The notes beneath the pieces were generated by a model. It saw only the letters and a program-made list of their open reading frames with translations, was not told the DNA's origin and searched no databases. Positions 36,366-46,440 of a stretch of DNA of 64,000 bases are shown piece after piece. Source of the stretch: RPQJ01 sp963700045 (lineage in GTDB: Bacteria; Pseudomonadota; Gammaproteobacteria; Steroidobacterales; Steroidobacteraceae); contig CAVOWK010000042.1 in the NCBI GenBank assembly GCA_963700045.1, positions 22,881-86,880 of the forward strand, read 5' to 3'. Position numbers and translations under genes: made by a program. Within the stretch, counting starts at the first letter, position 1; the number at the start of each line of letters is the position of its first letter.

Positions 36366-39300
36366 GTGCGCCGTCGTTACGCCGTGTTTCTCGTACTGGT
36401 GCTGGCTCTGGCCGGCGGCGTCGCGCTGTTCCTGCACTGGTTGCTGTTCACACAGCAGGGCCTGGAGTTCGCGCTCGCGCAGCTGGGCCGCTTGCCCACC
36501 ATCAAGATCGAAGTGCGCGGCGCGCGGGGCTCGATCGCAGGACCGTTGACGGCGGACAGCGTCACTGTCGATCACGAAGCAGCCCACGTCGTCGCGCGCG
36601 GCGTGGCCGTGAGTCCAGAGCCGGGCGGCCTGATCGTCGGCCACTTCGGGCTCGAAGGACTGACGGTGTCGCGCCTGGAGGTGACGCTCAAGGAACGGCC
36701 GCCGCAACCCGCGAAGCCGCCGTATTTCCTGCCGGCCGGCTTGCGCATTACGGCACCGGACTTCCGGCTCGGCGACATCGTACTGACCCTGAAGGGTGGC
36801 CAGCGGATCGAGGCACGCGCAGCCACAGGTTCACTCAGCTTGACGCGCTGGCGGCTCGATCTCGACCCGGTCGACGTGCGCGGGCCGGACGGCCGCATCA
36901 GCGGCAATCTCACTCTGCGCGCCTCGGAGCCGCTCGGCCTGCGCACTGACCTGCGGGGGGAATGGCAGCTGCCAGGCGACGCGTTCGAATATCGCTTCCG
37001 TGTCGTGACGCGAGGCAATCTTGACCGGCTCGGTGCGGATGTCGTCCTCGACGCGCCCGCGAAGCTGACATTTGCGGGCACGTTGCTCGACCTGACGGGG
37101 CAACCGCGTGCGCAGGGCACCTTCCGCATGACCGCGTTCGATGGCTCGCCCTGGGTGCCTGGCGGACGCTTGCCGCAGTTGACGGGCACGATCACGCTCG
37201 CTGCGGGCCCCGCGTCGCTCGGGATCGACGGGACGCTGACCTCGCCGGCACTGCCGAATCAGCAACTGCGCGTGCAGGGCGCGGGGCGATGGGAGGAGCG
37301 GACGATTTCGCTCGCCAACCTGCAGGTGTGGCTGCCGCGCATGGGGCTCGCCGTGACTTCGAGCGGCACGATCGAACTGCCCGCTGCAGATGCGCCGGAA
37401 GGCACGCTGCCGCTGCTGGCACTGAACGGCGACTGGTCGGCGCTGCAATGGCCCGTCGCACTCGATGGCGAACCCGTCGTGAAAAGCCCGCAGGGCGTGT
37501 ACACGCTCGAAGGTTCGATGCCCTACCGGTTCTCGACACGCGCCCAGGTTGAAGGCCCCGCCATTCCGTCGACGAGCTTCGAGGCGGCCGGCATCGTCAG
37601 CAGGACCGGCGTCGTGCTCGATCGCTTCGATGGTTACGCGCTGCGCGGGCGGATCAACGGTCGCGGCAAGCTGTCGTGGTCGGGCAACCAGGCGTGGAAT
37701 TTCGACGTCGACGCGCAGGGACTCGCGATCAGCGAATTGCGGCCGGGCGTCGACGGCCGCGTCAGTGCGAAGGGCACCATCGCAGGCGCAGGGCTCAGCG
37801 CGGCAGCGCCATGGACGGCGCGACTCACGTCGCTGTCCGGCACGATGTTCGGCCGGCCGCTGACCGGGCGCGGAGAGATCGCGCACCGTAACGGCATGTT
37901 CGACCTCCGGAACGTACGCATTGCGAACGGCACCTCCTTCGTCGACCTCAACGGTCGCATCGGCACGAACGCGCTCGACCTGGACTGGAACGTCGATCTG
38001 CGTTCGCTGGCCGTCGTCCTGCCTGGCATGACTGGAACACTGGTCTCGCGCGGCACGGCTGGCGGAACGCCGTCCCGTCCCGTCATGGCCGGCACCGCAC
38101 GCATGCGGAATTTCGATTACGCCGGCGTGCAGATCGCGAGCTTCGACGCCGAAGCCGACATCGACTCGAGCGACAAGCGTCGTTCGAGTGTCGCGTTCAA
38201 CGCCACGACCATCGATGCGGCCGGACTCGCGTTCGACTTCGCGCGCGGCAGCCTCGATGGCTTCGTCGGCGAACACCGGATCACGCTCGACTTCGCCTCG
38301 CCGGGCGACCCCGAACGCCGCATCGCCGAATTCCGCGGTGAATTCATCGCCGAAGGTGGCTATGACCTCGAGCGCAACCAATGGGCAGGCGATTTAGTCG
38401 CAGGCCGACATCCAGTTCACCGAAGGCAACGCGCGACTGATCCAGCCGGCGGCGATCGTGCTCGGCCCGACGCTGCAGCGCACGTCGCCGCTGTGCCTGC
38501 GCACGGACCAGGACTCGCGGCTGTGCGTCGAAGGCGAGCGTCATCCGCAACCCCTGTCGTGGCGCGTGCTCTACAGCGCGGAAGACTGGCCGTTGCAGCG
38601 AATTCTGCGATCGCTGCTCGGGTGGCGCGAGTTCGACGGCCGGCTGCAGGCGAGCGGCTGGGCGGAAAAGTCGCCGGGCAAGGAGTGGATCGGCGGTTCG
38701 ACGCTGCTCGTGCACGAGCCGACGATCAACGTGCAGCGCAACAAGTTCCGCGTCGAGCGCATCCGGCTGGGCAGCAGCCGCTTCGACCTGCTGGCCGAAC
38801 CCACGCAGATTCATGCGACCCTCGACGTCGACATCGACGAGACCACGAAAGTGCAGGGCGCAGCGCTGGTACAGCGGCACGCGGGCGCACCACTCGACTC
38901 GACACTGACCGGACACATCAAGGGGACCTCCGAAGCGATCAAGGTCCTGCCGCTGCTGGTGCCGGAGATCGATCGGGCGGCCGGCCGGCTCGAAGGCAAC
39001 ATCTTGCTGGGCGGGACGGTCGGCCAGCCGACGTTCAATGGCGACTTCCAGGTGCGCGACGGCGTGCTGGAACTCTATCGAACCAACCTGAAGATTTCGG
39101 CGCTGCAGGCCGATGGCTCGTTCGACGGCGATGCGCTCACGTTCGACGCGCAGGGCGAGACCGCAAAAGGCAAGCTGACGATCGACGGCAACTTCACCTG
39201 GCCGGAAGGCGTCATGACCGGCTCCATGCGGTTACGCGGCGATCAGCTGCTGGTGGCGGACACGCCGGAGCTGCGCGTCCTCGCCTCGCCCGACATCGTG

Positions 39301-40167
39301 TTGCACGCCGGCGCGAACGGTTTCGAGGTTGAAGGCGAGGTGAAGATTCCGAACGCGCGCATCTCGCCGCGCGAGATCACGACCACGGTCAACACGTCGC
39401 CCGACGAGCGCATCGTCGGCCTTCCGGACGTCGAGGACACCGAGCCGTCGTCGGCCGACCGGGTCACGAGCCGGATCAAGGTTGTGCTCGGCGATGCCGT
39501 GCGGGTGGATGCTTACGGCCTGAAGGCGCGCCTGGAAGGCAGCGTGACCGTGTCGACGGTGCCGGACGACGTACCGCGCGGCAACGGCGTCATCCGCGTC
39601 GCCGAGGGTCAGTACAAGGCGTTCGGCCAGGACGTTCGCATCACGAGGGGCACGCTGACATTCAACGACTCGCCGCTCAACGAGCCGGTGCTCGACATCG
39701 TGGCCGAGCGCAAGATCAAGGACGCGGACATCACGGTGGCGGTCAACGTGCGCGGGACGATCGCGCAACCTTTCGTCACGATCACCTCGCAGCCGTCGAT
39801 GTCGAGCAACGAGGCTCTGTCGTACCTGCTGACAGGACGCTCGATCGATACGCTGCAATCCGGCGAGGCCGCGAACGTCAACCAGGCGGCAGAGAGTCTC
39901 GCGGTGAGCGGCGGTGGGCTGCTGCTCGGTGGCCTCGGCACGCGCCTCGGCCTGGACGAAGTGTCCGTCGAACGGACCGGCGATGACGACACGTCGGTCG
40001 TGCTCGGAAAGGCTCTTTCACCGGATCTGTACGTGAGCTATGGCATCTCGATTGCCGAGGCGATCAACACCATCAAGCTCAGGTACACCCTGAACGAACG
40101 GTGGTCGCTGAAGGCCGAGGCGGGCATCGAGCAGAGCGCGGATATCGAGTATCGGATCGAGCGGTAG
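36366..40167 (+). CDS. tamB: Translocation and assembly module inner-membrane subunit TamB, apparent frameshift
   Basis: AsmA-like bridge protein spanning the periplasm. It starts at GTG 36366, one base after the tamA stop, with a single N-terminal membrane helix (YAVFLVLVLALAGGVALFLH). About 1,265 residues of beta-rich sequence end with a DUF490 domain: GTLTFNDSPLNEPVLDIVAE, SNEALSYLLTGRS and a C-terminal FRAGx-like strand (SADIEYRIER). At about 38397 one extra base separates frame 1 (to GDLVAGRHP) from the rest (QADIQFTEGNARLIQPAAIV). Conservation on both sides suggests a sequence error. Confidence 0.9.
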
Positions 40168-40201
40168 CCCGATTCGCTTCTGAGTCACGGGTTGCAGGGG
40201 T

Positions 40202-40267
40202 GGAGTTCCGTGCTTCTTCCGGCGAGCGGAAAGGCAGACACGCTCGCCGGAAGAAGCACGGAACCCC
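40202..40267. repeat. Long palindromic element, copy 1
   Basis: Perfect 23-bp arms (40205-40227 and 40242-40264) around a 14-base loop GGAAAGGCAGACAC, with further pairing GG/CC beyond one mismatch. The apical stem is GGCGAGC/GCTCGCC. No T-tract follows, so it is not an obvious terminator. Confidence 0.9.
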
Positions 40268-40608
40268 ACCCTGGCGTCACGCGCCTGAGCGAGTCACGGG
40301 CGGACGGTCAAAAGCGATTCTGTCGATGACGGCGCTTGCCCGATGACTCGCACGGCGCATGCAGCCGGACCGCGTTCGTGGAGCACCGCTCCAGGATGGC
40401 AAACCGAAGAACGTTCAGGTGCGTCTTCGAGCTTCATGGCACGCGACGTACCGAGCACAGGAGATCGGCGCAGACTTGCGTCTTCCTCCAGGAATTTCGG
40501 CGCTCGCGACCCGTCCGTAGCCGGCCATGCGATCCGACCTCGTCGACGTTGCATGCGCCGTGCGAATTCTCGCGCTTTGACGAGAATGCGCACAGGCGCG
40601 GTCGATCA

Positions 40609-40684
40609 GGCGTCCGTTCCGGGTCTTCTCCGGGCGAGCGTGTCTGCCTTTCCGCTCGCCCGGAGAAGACCCGGAACGGACGCC
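40609..40684. repeat. Long palindromic element, copy 2 (opposite orientation)
   Basis: Perfect 31-bp arms (40609-40639 and 40654-40684) around the 14-base loop GTGTCTGCCTTTCC, the exact reverse complement of the copy-1 loop. The apical seven pairs are the same as in copy 1; the outer stem differs in sequence but stays fully paired. Confidence 0.92.
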
Positions 40685-40711
40685 CTCAACACTCGACGCC
40701 GACAGCGAACT

Positions 40712-41335
40712 TCAATCAAAGTCCGTCGCAATCTCCGGGCGCAGGAAATGCTGCCGCATGCGCATGATCTGCTGCGGCGTACACCGCCCGATGGACATCG
40801 GCGGCAATTCGTCCGGATCGAAGAACTCGACGCCATCCGTCTCGTAACTGCCGCGAGCCTCGCCGCCTTCGATCTCGCAGAGGAAGAACGCCTTCCAGCT
40901 GTGATGCAGTGACGGCGTGTGGCCGTGCGCGTTGCGGTCGTACAGTGCCGCGAGTTTGACCACCCGCACGCGAAAGCCCGACTCCTGCTCGATTTCCTTG
41001 CGGACGGCGCCGGACGGCGAGTCGTTCACGTCGGCCCAGCCCCCAGGCAGGGTCCACAACCCATCCATCGCTTCGCGGACCAGCAGCACCTTGCCGTCGG
41101 CCGGCCGAAACACCGCGCCGCGCACCTCGACCTTGGGCGTGACGTAGCCGCCGTCCCGCGACCACTCGGCCCGCAGTTCGGCGGGGTCGGCCCCGGCGCC
41201 TGCGGCGAGCAGTTCCGACGCGATCCGCTCGATGGCCTCGTAACGTTCGCGGTCGTACTCGTCCCTGCAGAAATGCAGGCCCGTGCGCGCCAGCGCCTGC
41301 AGGCTGCGGAAGTGCTGGAGGCGCCAATCCCTCAT
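40712..41335 (-). CDS. Nudix hydrolase with N-terminal NUDIX_N_2-type domain
   Basis: 207 residues from ATG 41335 (MRDWRLQHFRSLQALARTGL). Residues 5-60 form the helical N-domain with FCRDEYDRERYEAIERIASE. The Nudix box is GGWADVNDSPSGAVRKEIEQ followed by ESGF, so the first acidic position is Asp and the REXXEE core is KEIEQE. This subfamily is linked to ADP-ribose/nucleotide-sugar hydrolysis, but the substrate is open. A frame upstream to 41413 would run into the argR promoter. Divergent from argR. Confidence 0.85.
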   Translation of the reverse strand: MRDWRLQHFRSLQALARTGLHFCRDEYDRERYEAIERIASELLAAGAGADPAELRAEWSRDGGYVTPKVEVRGAVFRPADGKVLLVREAMDGLWTLPGGWADVNDSPSGAVRKEIEQESGFRVRVVKLAALYDRNAHGHTPSLHHSWKAFFLCEIEGGEARGSYETDGVEFFDPDELPPMSIGRCTPQQIMRMRQHFLRPEIATDFD

Positions 41336-41351
41336 TCCGGAGATCCCGCGC

Positions 41352-41380
41352 TTGACACGCTCTGCATAATTATGCACATT
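41352..41380 (+). promoter_or_regulatory. argR promoter with embedded ARG box
   Basis: TTGACA (41352-41357) is a perfect -35. The palindrome TGCATAATTATGCA (41363-41376) fits the ArgR box core (TGNATwwwwATNCA) and lies between -35 and a weak -10. A looser half site with ATTCA follows at 41382-41399. ArgR binding here would repress its own operon. Confidence 0.75.
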
Positions 41381-41418
41381 TGCGCACCTTTTATTCACCT
41401 CGACCGGACTCAACGCCC

Positions 41419-41874
41419 GTGGCCACCGACCTCAACGCCCAGATCCAGCGTCGCGATGCGATCGTCCGCATCCTGCGGCAGAACGCTGTCGCGCGACAGG
41501 CCGAGCTGGTCACCCTGCTCCACCGCGAGGGCCACGACGCGACCCAGTCCAGCGTCAGCCGCGACCTGCGCGAGCTCGGCGTGGTCAAGGGCGGCGACCG
41601 TTACCTGCTGCCGGCCGTCGAAGACGCGCTCACCCCGAGCCACTTCGAGACGGTCCGCTCGTTCGTCAAAGGGTACCGCGCCGCGGGACCCGCGTTGACA
41701 GTGCTGCGCACGTCGGTGGGCACCGCCCAGAGCGTCGCCATCGCGCTCGACAAGGCACGCTGGCCCGAAGTCATCGGCACCATCGCCGGCGACGACACCA
41801 TTTTCATCGCGACGGAAAGTTCGAAAGCGCAGCGCCGCCTGCACGACCACCTCCGTACCCACTTCGGACGCTGA
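41419..41874 (+). CDS. argR: Arginine repressor ArgR
   Basis: Hexameric arginine-responsive repressor. 151 residues from GTG 41419. The winged-helix N-domain has the recognition region HDATQSSVSRDLRELGVVKG (SSVSRDL is the ArgR signature). The C-terminal oligomerisation/arginine-binding domain contains TVLRTSVGTAQSVAIALDKA and GTIAGDDTIFIAT (GTIAGDDT: arginine-binding Asp pair). A TTG at 41380 would also fit, but it lies in the operator. First gene of the arg operon, nine bases before argG. Confidence 0.92.
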   Translation: MATDLNAQIQRRDAIVRILRQNAVARQAELVTLLHREGHDATQSSVSRDLRELGVVKGGDRYLLPAVEDALTPSHFETVRSFVKGYRAAGPALTVLRTSVGTAQSVAIALDKARWPEVIGTIAGDDTIFIATESSKAQRRLHDHLRTHFGR

Positions 41875-41883
41875 GACCCCCCG

Positions 41884-43101
41884 ATGACCACGAATTCGCA
41901 GGGCGCCAAGCCCATCCTGCTCGCTTTTTCCGGTGGACTCGACACTTCGTTCTGCGTGCCCTGGCTCGCAGAAAAGTACGGCCGCCCGATCGTCACGCTG
42001 ACCGTCAACACGGGCGGCATCGACGCCGCGGCAGCTGCAATGCTCGAGCAACGGTCGACGACGCTGGGTGCCGTTGCGCACCACCTGGTCGATGCGCGTC
42101 CGGCCTACTTCGAGCAGGTGCTCAAGTACCTGGTCATGGGCAACGTGCGGCGCGGCAACCTGTATCCGCTGTGCGTCGGCGCCGAACGCGTGCTGCAGGC
42201 ACAGACCGTGGCGCAGTTCGCGCGGCAGCTGGGCACCGATGTCGTGGCGCATGGCTCGACCGCAGCGGGCAACGACCAGGTGCGCTTCGAGGTCGCACTG
42301 CGGACGCTTGCGCCGGAACTCGAAATTCTCGCACCAGTCCGGGACCATGCGTTCAAGCGGCCCGAGCAGCTGGAATACCTGCAGGCGCGCAAGCTCCCGG
42401 TGCCGCCGTTCGGCGCGGCGTACTCCGTCAATCGCGGCCTGTGGGGCGTGACGATCGGTGGCAAGGAAACGCTGGTCTCCGAGACCTGCATTCCGGACGA
42501 CGCCTGGGTGCTGACGAAGGACGCCTTCACGCACCCGCACGCGCCGGAACGGCACACGATCGGTTTCGAAGCCGGCATACCGAGCTCGCTCGACGGCAGG
42601 CAGCTCGACGCCGTGAGCCTCATCGAGCAGGTGGAGACGATCGGTGCGAAATTCGGCGTCGGCCGCGGCATTCACCTGGGCGACACGATCATCGGCTTCA
42701 AGGGTCGCGTTGCGTTCGAAGCGCCCGCGGCTGAAGTGCTGCTCACGGCGCATCGCGAACTCGAAAAACTGGTGCTGTCCGCGCGACAGGCCCGGCTCAA
42801 GGACACGCTCGCGTCACCGTATGGCGACCTCGTGCACGAAGGCCAGCACCTCGACCCGGTGTGTCGCGACATGGAGGCTTTCTTCGTCTCCACGCAGCAG
42901 CGCGTCACGGGTGAAGTGCACGTCCTGTTCCGTCCGGGTGTCGTATTCATCGAGGGCACCTCGTCGCGGTACTCGCTGATGAAGGCGTCGAAGGGCGCCT
43001 ACGGCGAATCGGCCGGTGAATGGACGGCCGCCGAGGCCCACGGCTTCTCCAAGATGCTGGCGCTGCCGGGCATCTTCTACACGCGCGCCGGGCGCAACTG
43101 A
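41884..43101 (+). CDS. argG: Argininosuccinate synthase
   Basis: Joins citrulline and aspartate using ATP. 405 residues. The ATP PP-loop is LLAFSGGLDTSFCVPWLAEK; then VAHGSTAAGNDQVRFEVA (citrulline/aspartate binding) and the central IPSSLDGRQLDAVSLIEQVE. It is of the short Xanthomonas-type. Follows argR closely and leads the biosynthetic part of the cluster. Confidence 0.95.
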   Translation: MTTNSQGAKPILLAFSGGLDTSFCVPWLAEKYGRPIVTLTVNTGGIDAAAAAMLEQRSTTLGAVAHHLVDARPAYFEQVLKYLVMGNVRRGNLYPLCVGAERVLQAQTVAQFARQLGTDVVAHGSTAAGNDQVRFEVALRTLAPELEILAPVRDHAFKRPEQLEYLQARKLPVPPFGAAYSVNRGLWGVTIGGKETLVSETCIPDDAWVLTKDAFTHPHAPERHTIGFEAGIPSSLDGRQLDAVSLIEQVETIGAKFGVGRGIHLGDTIIGFKGRVAFEAPAAEVLLTAHRELEKLVLSARQARLKDTLASPYGDLVHEGQHLDPVCRDMEAFFVSTQQRVTGEVHVLFRPGVVFIEGTSSRYSLMKASKGAYGESAGEWTAAEAHGFSKMLALPGIFYTRAGRN

Positions 43102-43128
43102 GTTCCGGCCGGGCCAGGGAGACACACC

Positions 43129-44214
43129 ATGCAGATGAAGTCTGTCGTCGTCGACAAGATCGGATCCATCGCGCAGGCCTGCGGCCTCGGCCACGAGCTG
43201 CGCGTCGCCACCACCGACTTTCCCTGCGAGGAAGGCGTGGTGCTGGTGGTCGAGGTGCTCACCAACAAGTCGACCTACAACCAGCTCGAACTCACCAGCG
43301 GCCGCATGGCCAAGGTGTCGAAGGGCGACGTGATCGTCGGCGCGCTCGGGCACCGGCAGGCGCTGTTCGGCTACTCGGGGCACATCCCCGAACAGGTGGC
43401 CGTCGGAGACGTCATCCAGGTGCTCAACATCGGCGGCGTGCTCGGCATCTGCGATTCGGTCAATCCCGACCGGGGCCAGCCGTTCGATGCACGGGTCCTC
43501 GGCTGCGTGCTGCAGTTTCCATTCCTCGGCGAGCGCATCGGCGTGCCGGCCCGTGTCGGTTATCACCGGCTCGACCAGGCGGCGACGCTCGACACGCACG
43601 GCGTCCCGGTCGTGGCACTCGCGGGCACCTGCATGGAAGCCGGCAAGACGGCGGCGGCCTGCGCGATCGTGAGCCGCATGCGGCATCGCGGCCTGGCAGT
43701 GCACGCCTTCAAGGCGACCGGCGTCTCGTTGCGTCGTGACATCCTGGCGATGGAAGACGCGGGCGCGCGCCGCAGCCAGATCTTCACGGACTTCGGCATC
43801 GTCACGACGACCGCGGCCTCCGGCCCGGCGCTGACCCGGACGATGCTGACGGAGATGACGCAGGGCAAGCCTGACGTCGTGGTCTTCGAACTGGGCGACG
43901 GCATCCTCGGCGCCTACGGCGTGGAAGCGATCCTGTCAGCGCCGGACATCGCCAGTTCGCTGACCGCCGTGATCCTGTCGGCCAACGACCCGGTCGCAGC
44001 CTGGGGCGGCGTGAAGCTGCTGCGTGAGCGGTTCAGCATCGAACCCTGTGCGGTCACCGGCCCCGCCACCGACAACGCGGTGGGGGTGAACATCATCGAG
44101 CAACAGATGCAGGTGCGCGCGTTCAATGCAATCACCGCCGGCGCCTTGCTCGGCGACCACATCATCGATGCGCTGGGCCTTGCGGCGCAGCCCGTAGCGG
44201 CGATCAATCAATGA
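43129..44214 (+). CDS. DUF1611-like P-loop protein embedded in the arginine operon
   Basis: 361 residues. The N-terminal half (1-150) is beta-rich with FPCEEGVVLVVEVLTNKSTY and GHRQALFGYSGHIPEQVAVG. The C-terminal half has a P-loop-like VVALAGTCMEAGKTAAACAI, followed by AFKATGVSLRRDILAMEDAG and PDVVVFELGDGILGAYGVEA, an arrangement like DUF1611/dethiobiotin-synthase-type NTPases. It is not an arg enzyme I recognise. Its stop overlaps the argC start, and it lies 27 bases after argG, so it is expressed with the arginine genes. Confidence 0.75.
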   Translation: MQMKSVVVDKIGSIAQACGLGHELRVATTDFPCEEGVVLVVEVLTNKSTYNQLELTSGRMAKVSKGDVIVGALGHRQALFGYSGHIPEQVAVGDVIQVLNIGGVLGICDSVNPDRGQPFDARVLGCVLQFPFLGERIGVPARVGYHRLDQAATLDTHGVPVVALAGTCMEAGKTAAACAIVSRMRHRGLAVHAFKATGVSLRRDILAMEDAGARRSQIFTDFGIVTTTAASGPALTRTMLTEMTQGKPDVVVFELGDGILGAYGVEAILSAPDIASSLTAVILSANDPVAAWGGVKLLRERFSIEPCAVTGPATDNAVGVNIIEQQMQVRAFNAITAGALLGDHIIDALGLAAQPVAAINQ

Positions 44215-45272
44215 GCGCACGCACGCCTGCGATCGTGCTCGGCGGCACCGGCTACGTCGCCGGCGAGTTGCTGCGCCTGTTGGCGTCGCATCCCTATTTC
44301 GACCTGGCCGCGGTCGCCTCGGACAGCCAGCCGGACGAACCGGTCGCGCAGTTCTTCCGGCACCTGCAGCCCGTGCTGCCGCACCTGCGTTTCGCGAACC
44401 ACGAAGAGATCCTCGAGTACGTCACGGCGAACCCGACGACCGCCGTGTTCTCGGCGGCGCCGCACGGCGTGTCGGCTGCCCTGATCGACCGGCTGCTGAC
44501 GGCCGCCGAGCAGGCTGGAACGCAGGCGCGGGTCGTCGACACCTCGGCGGACTTCCGCTACGCGAGCGCGGATGCCTACGAGACAGTCTACAAGCACGCT
44601 CACGGCGCACCGGACCGGCTCAGCGAGTTCACCTGCGCGGTCCCCGAGCATCTGAATGCGCTGTCCACGCCCCACGTGGCGCACCCCGGCTGTTTCGCGA
44701 CGGCCGTGCTGCTCGCGAGCGTGCCGCTGCTTGCGCTCGGACTCGTCGAGCCGCGCCTGTTCGTGTCCGGCGTGACCGGCAGCACCGGCTCGGGCCGCCA
44801 GCCCGTGGCCGGCACGCACCACCCGCAACGCCACAGCGACATGTATTCGTACAACGCGCTCGCACACCGCCACGCACCGGAGATCGCGGCACTCGCGCAG
44901 GCGGCCTCCGGCACGCAGGCCGACTTTGCTTTCGTGCCGCACAGCGGCCCGTTCGCGCGCGGCATTCATGTGACAGTCCAGGCGACGCTGCACGAATCGA
45001 TGTCGACGCATGAGCTCGTGCATGCGTTGCGCGAGTACTACGACCAGTCAGTCTTCGTGCGCGTCAGCGGTGAAATGCCGCGCCTCAAGGACGTCATCGC
45101 CAGCAATTTCGCGGAGCTCTCCGGCGTCAGCAATGGACGCACGGTCGCCGTGATGTGCGTAATCGACAACCTGACCAAGGGCGCGGCCGGCGGTGCCGTG
45201 CAATGGATGAACCGCATGTTCGGGCACGAAGAGACCGCCGGCCTGATGACGCCTGCACCGGGGTGGACCTGA
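44211..45272 (+). CDS. argC: N-acetyl-gamma-glutamyl-phosphate reductase
   Basis: NADPH-dependent reduction of N-acylglutamyl phosphate to the semialdehyde. 353 residues: Rossmann VLGGTGYVAGELLRLLASHP, catalytic Cys in VAHPGCFATAVLLASVPLLA, SGVTGSTGSGRQPVAGTHHP, and the His in FVPHSGPFARGIHVTVQ. Its start overlaps the upstream gene (ATGA) and its stop overlaps argD (TGATG). Confidence 0.95.
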   Translation: MSARTPAIVLGGTGYVAGELLRLLASHPYFDLAAVASDSQPDEPVAQFFRHLQPVLPHLRFANHEEILEYVTANPTTAVFSAAPHGVSAALIDRLLTAAEQAGTQARVVDTSADFRYASADAYETVYKHAHGAPDRLSEFTCAVPEHLNALSTPHVAHPGCFATAVLLASVPLLALGLVEPRLFVSGVTGSTGSGRQPVAGTHHPQRHSDMYSYNALAHRHAPEIAALAQAASGTQADFAFVPHSGPFARGIHVTVQATLHESMSTHELVHALREYYDQSVFVRVSGEMPRLKDVIASNFAELSGVSNGRTVAVMCVIDNLTKGAAGGAVQWMNRMFGHEETAGLMTPAPGWT

Positions 45273-46438
45273 TGAACGCAGTCGCGAACTGGGCGCCGCC
45301 TGCCGACCACCTGGCCCCGGTGTACTCGCAGTGGGCGCTCGACGTCGTCGACGGTTCCGGCGTGTACCTGAACACGCGCGACGGCCGGAAGGTGCTGGAC
45401 CTGTACGGCGGCCACGCAGTTGCGGCACTCGGGTACTCGCACCCGCGACTGCTCGCGGCGCTCGAAGCCCAGGCGAAGGCGCTGATCTTCCAGAGCAATG
45501 CCGTGCCACTCGACGTGCGTGCAAGGGCCGCGCTGCGACTGACGCGCTTCGCCGGACTCGGCCTCAACACCGCGTTCTTCATCAGCACGGGCGCCGAAGC
45601 GAACGAAAACGCGCTGAAACTGGCATTGCGAATCACCGGCCGGCGCAAGGTCGTTGCCATCGAAGGCAGCTTCCACGGCCGCACCGCTGCTGCCGGAGCC
45701 GTGACCTGGGGTGCGGCAAAGAAATGGTATGGCTTTCCGCAGGCACCGTTCGACGTCGAATTCGTGCCACGCGGCGACTTCGCCGCAATCGATCGGATCA
45801 TCGGCACGGACACCGCCGCCGTGATCGTCGAACCCGTACAAGGTGTCGGCGGTGCGCTCGACCTCGGCGAACCGTTCCTGACGGCGCTGCGCAGGCGCTG
45901 CACCGAGACCTGCGCCCTGCTCGTCTTCGACGAAGTGCAGTGTGGCATGGGTCGCACCGGATACCCGTTCGCCGCCAACATGTATGGCGTCTCGCCCGAC
46001 ATGATCACGACGGCCAAGGCCCTCGGTGCCGGCTTCCCGTGCGCCGCGTTGCTGATGGCGGATCACGTCGCTGGCCACCTGAAACTGGACGACCTCGGCA
46101 CGACTTTCGGCGGCGGACCGATGGCCTGCGCGATGATCGAGGCCGTGGTGGACATCATCGAGAGCGAAGGCCTGCTCGCGAACGTGCGCAAGCTGTCGCA
46201 ACAGATGCGCGAGACCTGCGTCGTCGGGCCGGTGACCGGCACGCAGGGCGCCGGCTTCCTGCTCGGCCTGCGCACGCGCCGTCCTGCGAAGGACGTGCAG
46301 CGCGAACTGCTCGAACAGCACGACATCCTGACCGGCACGAGCGGCGATCCGCACGTCGTCCGCATCCTGGCCCCCTACGTCCTCGAGTCGCGGCACGTCG
46401 AGCAACTGCGCGACGCCCTCACGGCCTTGCCGGCGTGA
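45272..46438 (+). CDS. argD: Acetylornithine aminotransferase
   Basis: PLP enzyme converting N-acylglutamate semialdehyde to N-acylornithine. 388 residues: LYGGHAVAALGYSHPRLLAA, FFISTGAEANENALKLALRI, AIEGSFHGRTAAAGAVTWG, VEPVQGVGGALDLGEPF, LLVFDEVQCGMGRTG (PLP Asp) and the lysine in ITTAKALGAGFPCAALLMAD. ATG 45272 shares a base with the argC stop. It is the last tightly coupled gene before a break with a repeat array. Confidence 0.94.
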   Translation: MNAVANWAPPADHLAPVYSQWALDVVDGSGVYLNTRDGRKVLDLYGGHAVAALGYSHPRLLAALEAQAKALIFQSNAVPLDVRARAALRLTRFAGLGLNTAFFISTGAEANENALKLALRITGRRKVVAIEGSFHGRTAAAGAVTWGAAKKWYGFPQAPFDVEFVPRGDFAAIDRIIGTDTAAVIVEPVQGVGGALDLGEPFLTALRRRCTETCALLVFDEVQCGMGRTGYPFAANMYGVSPDMITTAKALGAGFPCAALLMADHVAGHLKLDDLGTTFGGGPMACAMIEAVVDIIESEGLLANVRKLSQQMRETCVVGPVTGTQGAGFLLGLRTRRPAKDVQRELLEQHDILTGTSGDPHVVRILAPYVLESRHVEQLRDALTALPA

Positions 46439-46440
46439 CG

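Larger units (their letters stand above)
40168..40711. other. Non-coding region with two palindromic elements
   Basis: 544 bases between tamB and the Nudix gene. It holds the two long palindromes described separately and a weaker ATTCTCG-N8-CGAGAAT inverted repeat (40566-40587). Open frames here lack any recognisable protein and mirror the palindromes. No terminator for tamB with a T-tract is seen. Confidence 0.6.

Noticed and set aside
36831..38381. 516-codon minus-strand frame inside tamB
   Set aside because: Antisense shadow; tamB carries the conserved sequence.
40202..40684. Rho-independent terminators for tamB or the Nudix gene
   Set aside because: The stems are much longer than usual and lack a following T-tract; the loop is conserved, which terminators do not need.
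40343..40912. Open frames with repeated SGERVCLSAR-like sequence near the palindromes
   Set aside because: They are translations of the palindromic elements in different frames, not proteins.
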